DNA from: Sarocladium kiliense
Taxonomy: Eukaryota; Ascomycota; Sordariomycetes; Hypocreales; Sarocladiaceae
Assembly (NCBI GenBank): GCA_030734395.1
Contig: JAUZTG010000036.1
Span: 1 to 64,000, forward strand
Reading direction: 5' to 3'
DNA: 64,000 bases
Shown here piece after piece: positions 60,032-64,000 of the stretch. Every line of letters starts with the position of its first letter. Position 1 is the first letter of the stretch. A program made the translations under genes and the position numbers. The notes under the pieces are model-generated. The model worked only from the letters and a program-made list of their open reading frames with translations. It was not told where the DNA came from and did no database searches.

Positions 60032-61435
60032 GTTCTGCCGGATAATGGTCAGCTGAAGAGCCCCAGGAGAAAGAACGAGGCGTCATGGAACGCAGGTGGC
60101 TGTCGCGATGCGGTGGAACGCTTGACACCGGACAGCAACAAAGTTCGATATACAGAGCAAGAAGCAAGATTTGAGAAGCCACAGTGACCGCGTGACGGCC
60201 ACTGATAAGAGTTAGGTAGACCAGACTCAAGAGAACAAAGTAGAGAACCAAGCTTGTGACGATCACGGTAAAAACGGTTCAGAACGAACAGAAGCAATGG
60301 GGGCAGACGGCCGAGCACAAGGGAGTCTGCGAGGGCTTACCGCGGTAGGAGCCATGGCTCTCCGGCCTCTTGTCCTTCCTCGCTCGCCCATGATGCTGGG
60401 ACTGGAAAGCGGAAGCCGAGAAAGCGAGAAGGACGGAAAGGTCAGGCGGATGTTGCAGGTGTGTCCATCAGGCCAAGCTCGCCATCTCATCTACGTAGGA
60501 CGGAATGACGGCCTTGCTCAGAATGGTGATCCAAACAGCGTCTACAAAAGCTAATGCTTTGTAAGGTTTGGTAAAGATTATCAGATGACAGGTGTGAGGT
60601 TGTTGGATGCAGCGCTCACAGGAGTTGCCTGCGCCTGAAGAGCGGGAAGCTTTGGGGACCGTTGGCTCCTGCCAATTGGGGCACGTCTTGAAGATCCGCC
60701 GAGGGAATCAAACAATGCAGGACAGTGACGGACTGAGCAATTTGCTGCTATGAAAGCTGAAAACCATGTCAGAACTATCATCAATCAGCCAAGCTGAAGC
60801 TGACAGTAGGTGGTCGTCGAGGCGTCGACGTTGACGAAAGGATGGGCCTTGGTTACTTGGGGATGATGGTCCTTCGGACTCTTCAGAACCTGAAATAATT
60901 GTCCTCGACAGTGCTCAAGGTTGGACATCAGTGGAGGGTACTCGAGTTGGGGTTCTCCTGCTCCAATTCGCTGGTCTGCCGAGGTCGCCATTGGCACCTG
61001 CCTGCCGTGCCAGCCAGGTGGCCCCAGTGACGTGAACCCTCTTCAATCGCAAAAAGTACCATTCTTGGATCTGCCATTGCCGTCGGGTATGAGGATGTAC
61101 CTCTCATTGAAGACTTCATAGAACAGGGTTGAGATTGGTTCATAGGTTCTATTTTGATGTTGATCGTGACTCGTACAAATCGTGGATGCTAGATGCTACC
61201 TTGCTTCGACTCGCAGTAGCCGATGCATGTGTGGAGGACTTTACGGGGTGAACGCCATAGTGTGGTAGCGAGGCCCCTGAAAAACCAACAAGTTGCTCTC
61301 CTCTCGCCTTGTATCCTGGCTGCCATGGAATGATGGTACGAGCAGGTTATTAGATGGCGAGAGGGTTCGAAATAACGAAGTATGCCGCTACGGAGTGCGC
61401 ATTGAGCGAACGCCGTAGCCAGGATGCCAAGCGCT
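60032..61435. other. Intergenic, 1.4 kb
   Basis: Between the zinc-finger gene start and the BET2 stop, both on the minus strand. The part near 60032-60400 is the zinc-finger gene leader and possible upstream exon. Minus-strand frames at 60581-61143 are short, out of phase and unrecognised. Confidence 0.5.
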
Positions 61436-62459
61436 TCAGCGTCCGAACACTCGCTGTGTAACTTTCCTGGGCATGCAGTATATCGGATCAACGGCCTCCA
61501 ATCCATCATACCCAAGAAGGCTCAGGCCGGTGATTCCGAAGCATGTGTGCCAAACATCAACCATATCACCTGGTCGGTCAGAGATACCGCCGTTTACCTC
61601 GTCCTGCGACTCAAGAATGAAGGAAATCAAAGCATCACCATCGATCCAATGCTGGCGCTCGATGATGGACAGACTGCTCAGCACCCACCAGCTGTAGCAA
61701 ACATCTTCTTTCTTCTCTGGTCTGCCATTTAAACCACCTCCCGGCAGCTGCCTCTCACTTAGCCACTGGCCAAGTCGGTCTTTGTCCAGGAGATCGAGGC
61801 GTCCGGCAATAGCTAGGGCTGCAACGCATGTGAAGATCTGACCAGAGTGAGTTTCGTGGCCAGGCCTGACACCGAATCCGCCGTCACTGTTGGCACATGA
61901 CTGTATGTACTCCACAGCCTTTTCGACGTTGACCAGAGACAGCAGTCCAAGGAGCGACAGAGCGTTCAAAGCTCCGTACAAGAAGCGTGTATCTTCTTCG
62001 CCCCATTCATCGCCGGCAAAGGTACCGCTCTGCTGATTCTGGAGATTGGAGATGTCTGTAGCGAATGGTCAGGGAAACTCCTAGTAAAGAATCCAGTTCG
62101 TGATGCCTACATTCGCCCACCTTTGCTTTCCCCCTACCTCGCGTTTCAAGCTCGTCCAGTCCATCTACCATGGTCAAGATCTGCACAGCACTAACTGTGG
62201 ACAGCATGTGGGCGTCATGACCAGGAGCTGCACCGAAACCGCCACTCTCATGCTGGCAAGAGAGGACAAAGTCGATGGTCTCTTGACGCGGCAGGGCTTC
62301 TGGACGTTTCATGAGGTGCAGAGCGACGAGGCCCCAGTATACACCGTTCAGACGCAGATGCTCCGTCAGCCAGTAGTCGAGCTCATCCTTTTTGGTATCG
62401 AGGCTCTGGATGTATGCCACGTGGGCATCAGCCGCGAACCTGGTCTGTGTTGCAGCCAT
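61436..62459 (-). CDS. BET2: Rab geranylgeranyl transferase (type II) beta subunit
   Basis: Exons 62459-62138 and 62055-61436; 313 residues, matching the family's length. The repeated alpha-alpha barrel units are visible: YIQSLDTKKDELDYWLTEH, FVLSCQHESGGFGAAPGHD, YIQSCANSDGGFGVRPGHE, WLSERQLPGGGLNGRPEKK and FILESQDEVNGGISDRPGD. Zinc ligands are Asp and Cys in EDVCYSWW (about 225 and 227) and His in DVWHTCFGITGLSLLG (about 277). The end DPIYCMPRKV is characteristic of Bet2. With the alpha subunit and Rab escort protein it attaches geranylgeranyl groups to C-terminal cysteines of Rab GTPases in the cytosol. The splice gives ELETRDISNLQNQQSGTFA in frame. Confidence 0.96.
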
Positions 62460-63124
62460 GGCGGACGTCGTGTTCAGCGAGAGTTTGGGTTAGAGCAGGT
62501 AGAAAAATCCAGGCGCGTAGGATGTGGTGACGCAGCTTAGTCATCCACCAAGATCCTCATGTAAGCTGCAGTGCAATGCCTACAGCCTCAAAATACTTTA
62601 CTTTCAACAAAACGCACGTGTCTCAGCGGACTGGAGCTACCCAAAATGCTAATCAACTTAAGACCATTCGGTACGTTAACAATATGAATGCTGCTGCTTG
62701 TATTCGTCCTGAGGAACGACGTCACTGATGTGGCGGCTGTCGGTGGGTATCGGGAATCGGGCTTCGCGCGCCAGCATTCTGCCGTGAATGTGCAGGCTCA
62801 CCTTTGCCCGCCAATGAGCATGATGACCGTTGACCAGCTCTCACTCAATCTTGACTCAAGTGTGATAATAACCATGCCCTCACACATACCTAGGCGATGA
62901 CCTCGACTCCGTATTTTGATACGCGGTTCCTGAATGATCTGACATCCGAATTGGGAGCATCTAGCAGACACTTCGAATTCCACGATGCCTGACTCCCTAG
63001 CTTCCGATATACGACCTCAAGTCTCCAAGGCAGAGCCGATCCTCGACGGTTGTCGGCGCCACCCTTCAAAAGCTTTAAACCCGTGACTCCTTCCTCCAAG
63101 TGATGTAGAGTGGACTGTTCGTGA
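62460..63124. promoter_or_regulatory. Divergent promoter, BET2 and DUF1275 genes
   Basis: 665 bp between opposite start codons (62459 minus and 63125 plus). No motif stands out. No other coding frame is supported. Confidence 0.45.
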
Positions 63125-64000
63125 ATGATCCATGCTTCAAGCAGCTTCGACAACGCAGTGAACTCGACGACAATGTTGGTGAGGCAGGACAATCCATCTC
63201 CAAAACCCCAGCCAAGAGCGCGATGCTCAGTATGGGATCATATCAAAGAACACTTGAATGCCGATGTGAGCCCATCCTTGTCCGCCGAATTACAGCTTCT
63301 AGTCTTGACGTTTTGCACGGGCATACAAGGTGATGCGTTTCCGTATCTGCCCTGAGTTAGCATGATGTTGACTATCCCACACAGATGCGACGACATTTCC
63401 AGACTACCACTGCTTCGTTTCGAACCAAACCGGAAATACGGTCTTCCTTTGCATGGCATTGATACTGCCGCAGCTGAACGGCGATATGTTCATAACATCA
63501 AACATCGGCATGGCCCTTGGCCTTTTCCTGGGCGCAGGCTGGCTTACAGGTCAACTTAGCCACCGCATCGGACCTCGCAAGCGATGGTGGCTGATCATCT
63601 GCAATCTCATACAAGCCAGTCTTGTGCTCGCAGCTGCAGCGATGCAGTATCGACATGGCATCGCGATCGAAGGGCCTCATACCCTGGTCGTGATCGGACT
63701 GCTAGCCTTTGCCTCTGGCAGCCAGGTAGTGCAATCGCGTAGCCTGAGCATGCCAGAGATCAGTACGGCAATGGCTACAGCCGCATGGGTGGATTTGATG
63801 ATCGACAAGCAGCTCTTTACGATCAAAAATCGCCCGCGAACACGTCGCGTAGCCTTCCTGCTATCACTCGCCCTGGGAGCTTTGCTAGGCGCCGTGATCT
63901 ACAGGAGTGCCGGTTCAGCAACAGCTGTAGCAGTATCTGGCGGAGGGAAACTACTTGTCACAGTCATGTACTCGATGACCGGGGCAGAGAGCCCAAAATT
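63125..64000 (+). CDS. DUF1275 (YoaK-like) integral membrane protein, 3' end cut by window
   Basis: Exon 1 is 63125-63329, intron 63330-63384 (55 nt), exon 2 from 63385 to the window edge; about 273 residues visible. The start MIHASSSFDNAVNSTTMLV leads to DVSPSLSAELQLLVLTFCTG. The splice joins CTGIQ to DATTFPDYHCFVSNQTGNT, the core signature of DUF1275. Membrane spans follow: VFLCMALILPQL, NIGMALGLFLGAGWLTGQL, WWLIICNLIQASLVLAAAA, LVVIGLLAFASGSQVVQSR and VAFLLSLALGALLGAVIYR. The second exon has no early ATG in its true frame, so the gene is not obvious from open frames alone. Function is unknown; the bacterial relatives are uncharacterised membrane proteins. The start is the first ATG in frame, and the N-terminus is less certain than the core. 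Confidence 0.88.

Overview
The window is nuclear DNA from a filamentous ascomycete (Pezizomycotina). Genes are widely spaced, and most are interrupted by short introns (about 50-80 nt) with GTRNGT donors, CTRAC branch sites and YAG acceptors. The gene set is typically fungal: a CRH-type cell-wall transglycosylase, an Msn2/SebA-type stress regulator, an LSD1 with an HMG box, and an UNC93-like major facilitator. A dothideomycete is a plausible guess, but nothing here fixes the class. I saw no rRNA, tRNA, CRISPR array or intact transposon. Exon coordinates were worked out by hand from splice signals and reading-frame continuity; exon sums are multiples of three for every complete gene.

Layout. 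1-1478 (-): 5' part of an MDR-type ABC transporter, running off the left edge. 3542-4709 (-): conserved unknown protein. 4710-8597: gene-poor. 8598-10118 (-): calcium/calmodulin-dependent kinase. 11277-11870 (+): UBE2W-like E2. 12417-14573 (+): Vps33. 15219-18533 (+): LSD1-type amine oxidase. 18835-19992 (-) and 20589-23675 (+): ATP synthase gamma and DNA topoisomerase I, divergent. 24611-25783 (-): CRH1/UTR2-like GH16 enzyme. 25784-35607: 9.8 kb with no gene I can support. 35608-37656 (+): Msn2/Seb-type C2H2 regulator. 37657-40746: gene-poor.

40747-42214 (-), 42750-44498 (+) and 44731-46964 (-): a TauD-like dioxygenase, an UNC93-like transporter and a secreted GMC oxidoreductase. This compact accessory trio is the best candidate for a small, undescribed metabolic locus. 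48966-52610 (-): WW-domain/PhoD-like phosphatase fusion. 54431-57758 (+): MSH3. 58058-60031 (-): zinc-finger protein of unknown function. 61436-62459 (-): BET2, the Rab geranylgeranyl transferase beta subunit. 63125-64000 (+): start of a DUF1275 membrane protein, cut by the right edge.

Most of the window is housekeeping: trafficking (Vps33, Bet2), DNA metabolism (Top1, Msh3), energy (Atp3), signalling (CaMK, Msn2-like) and chromatin (LSD1). These genes show no operon-like logic beyond shared divergent promoters. The main points of interest are the oxidase/transporter/dioxygenase trio, the WW-PhoD fusion, stop-free introns of length 3n in two genes, the long intron and large upstream gap of the stress regulator, and a 14-base match to a sequencing-adapter end at 2864 that may mark an assembly join.
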